Source: Luteibacter sp. UNC138MFCol5.1 (GTDB lineage Bacteria; Pseudomonadota; Gammaproteobacteria; Xanthomonadales; Rhodanobacteraceae). From it: a stretch of DNA of 60,856 nucleotides. Location: positions 2,499 to 63,354 of the forward strand of contig NZ_FODZ01000007.1 of NCBI RefSeq assembly GCF_900110505.1. Direction: 5' to 3'. The notes under the pieces are model-generated. The model saw only the letters and a list, made by a program, of their open reading frames with translations. It did not search any database and had not been told where the DNA came from. Positions 59,760 through 60,856 of this stretch are shown one piece after another (position 1 is the first letter of the stretch; each line of letters starts with the position of its first letter). The position numbers and the translations under genes were made by a program.

Positions 59760-60773
59760 ATGACCGACGACTTCTCCCCGACCCGCCGCCGTATCTTCCA
59801 GAACGCCTCGCTCGGTGCCGCCGCGGCGGTACTCGCCGGCGCCCCGAGTTTCAGCGCCATGGCTGCCGAATCGACCGGACCGGGTGGCACGCGCCCCTTG
59901 GTCGACCCACGCCAGGGCTTTCCGCACCCGCCGTTCGCGAACCAGAGCCAGCCGTGGCCCGGACTCGCCGGAAAGATGACGCCGCGGCCCGACCACGGCG
60001 AAACCAGCTACAAGGGCAGCGGACGACTCGCGGGACGCAAGGCGTTGATCACCGGTGGCGACTCGGGCATCGGGCGCGCCGTCGCCATCGCGTACGCGCG
60101 TGAAGGCGCCGATGTCGCGATCAGTTACCTGCCGGCCGAGGAGGACGATGCGAAGGAAGTCGTCGACCTGATCCGTAAGGCGGGGCGCAAGGCGCTGGCG
60201 CTGCCAGGCGACATCCGTGACGAGGCCTGGTGCGGCCAGATGGTGCAGAAGACGGTGGAGGCGTTCGGCGGACTCGACATCCTCGTCAACAACGCGGGCC
60301 GCCAGCACAGCTTCGACTCGATCCTCGACATCAGCACCGAGTACTTCGACTGGACGGTGAAGACGAACCTCTACGCGATGTTCTGGATCACCAAGGCGGC
60401 CGTGCCGCACCTGCCGCCGGGTGCCGCGATCATCAACACGACATCCGTCAACGCGTACAACCCGTCCGAGAACCTGCTCGACTATGCGATGACCAAGGGC
60501 GGGATCATGATCTTCACCAAGGGTCTGGCGAAGCAGCTCGTCAAGAAGGGCATCCGCGTGAACGGCGTGGCCCCCGGCCCGTTCTGGACCCCGCTGCAGG
60601 TATCGGGCGGCCAGACGCCGGAGAAGCTGCAGAAGTTCGGTGGCGATACCCCGATGGGCCGCCCCGGTCAGCCGGCCGAGATCGCACCGATCTACGTGCA
60701 GCTGGCGTCCACCGAGGCGAGCTACGAAACCGGGCAGATCTTCGGCGCCTCGGGCGGGGCGGGTAATCCGTAG
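59760..60773 (+). CDS. Tat-exported short-chain dehydrogenase/reductase
   Basis: A 337-residue SDR with a twin-arginine signal peptide (PTRRRIFQNASLGAAAAVLA). A linker with QSQPWPGLAGKMTPRPD is followed by the SDR core: TGGDSGIGRAVAIAYAREGADV, VNNAGRQHS, Ser in INTTSVNAYN, and Tyr-Lys in LDYAMTKGG. The layout matches YghA-like SDRs of Proteobacteria. The start ATG at 59760 is chosen because the Tat signal begins there. The substrate is unknown. Confidence 0.9.
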   Translation: MTDDFSPTRRRIFQNASLGAAAAVLAGAPSFSAMAAESTGPGGTRPLVDPRQGFPHPPFANQSQPWPGLAGKMTPRPDHGETSYKGSGRLAGRKALITGGDSGIGRAVAIAYAREGADVAISYLPAEEDDAKEVVDLIRKAGRKALALPGDIRDEAWCGQMVQKTVEAFGGLDILVNNAGRQHSFDSILDISTEYFDWTVKTNLYAMFWITKAAVPHLPPGAAIINTTSVNAYNPSENLLDYAMTKGGIMIFTKGLAKQLVKKGIRVNGVAPGPFWTPLQVSGGQTPEKLQKFGGDTPMGRPGQPAEIAPIYVQLASTEASYETGQIFGASGGAGNP

Positions 60774-60776
60774 CCC

Positions 60777-60856
60777 GTAGGAGCGCGCCCTGCGCGCGAC
60801 AGCTTCTCGCGGAGAGCATCAGGCCCTGCGGCTCACGGCCTCAAAACATGTCGCGC
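60777..60856. repeat. REPIN, family A (cut by the window end)
   Basis: Begins GTAGGAGCGCGCCCTGCGCG; the inverted partner begins with TGTCGCGC at the window's end. It follows the SDR gene. Confidence 0.85.

Overview
The window is high-GC DNA typical of a gammaproteobacterium of the Lysobacterales (Xanthomonadales), most likely a Rhodanobacteraceae member such as Luteibacter or Dyella. This is inferred from gene content: a Xanthomonadales-type T4SS effector with its C-terminal secretion domain next to virD4, a split B12-dependent ribonucleotide reductase, a CycA-like permease, and very abundant REP/REPIN elements between genes. No rRNA, tRNA, CRISPR array or insertion-sequence transposase was seen.

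Layout. 1-8.2 kb holds core metabolism: a secreted glycoside hydrolase, a purC operon, a cytochrome c/djlA pair, rpe, and tandem Sel1-like secreted paralogs. 8.2-11.6 kb carries a tiny minus-strand operon of two micro-genes with its own terminator, divergent from a two-component system of the 'proteobacterial dedicated sortase' type. 11.8-16.5 kb holds trpE, a secreted UbiC-like protein, a DUF4019 protein and an alpha/beta hydrolase. 16.5-22.4 kb has a 69-bp tandem REP array, an M17 aminopeptidase, a HAD phosphatase, a phosphate-binding-protein/LysM fusion and a Do-family protease. 22.7-26.7 kb is nrdJa, a histone H1-like gene and nrdJb.

26.8-39.1 kb is an accessory island. Its first part (to about 36.7 kb) looks less GC-rich by eye and uses more AT-rich codons. 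It contains defence-like genes: SIR2, sce7726 and T4-beta-like proteins, an HNH endonuclease, and a MazG nucleotidase paired with a PUA/EVE-like plus DUF3883 nuclease. It then contains an X-T4SS antibacterial module: two candidate periplasmic immunity proteins, a glucosaminidase effector with a XVIPCD-type tail, VirD4, and another small periplasmic protein. The rest of the T4SS (virB1-11) is not in the window.

39.2-50.6 kb mixes a trypsin-like protease, small metabolic enzymes, tandem glutathione transferases, membrane proteins, an SDR/AraC divergent pair, a BamE-like lipoprotein, a REPIN array and a membrane-anchored Mrr-type endonuclease. 50.7-60.8 kb holds cycA, an NTF2-like protein and a tightly overlapped stressosome-type signalling operon (rsbR, rsbS, rsbT, a kinase/PP2C fusion, a histidine kinase and a hybrid kinase) convergent with a single-domain receiver. 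It ends with an alcohol dehydrogenase-like gene and a Tat-exported SDR.

All assignments come from reading the sequence and recalling family motifs; no database search was run. Coordinates of start codons were chosen from ribosome-binding sites and signal peptides where possible.
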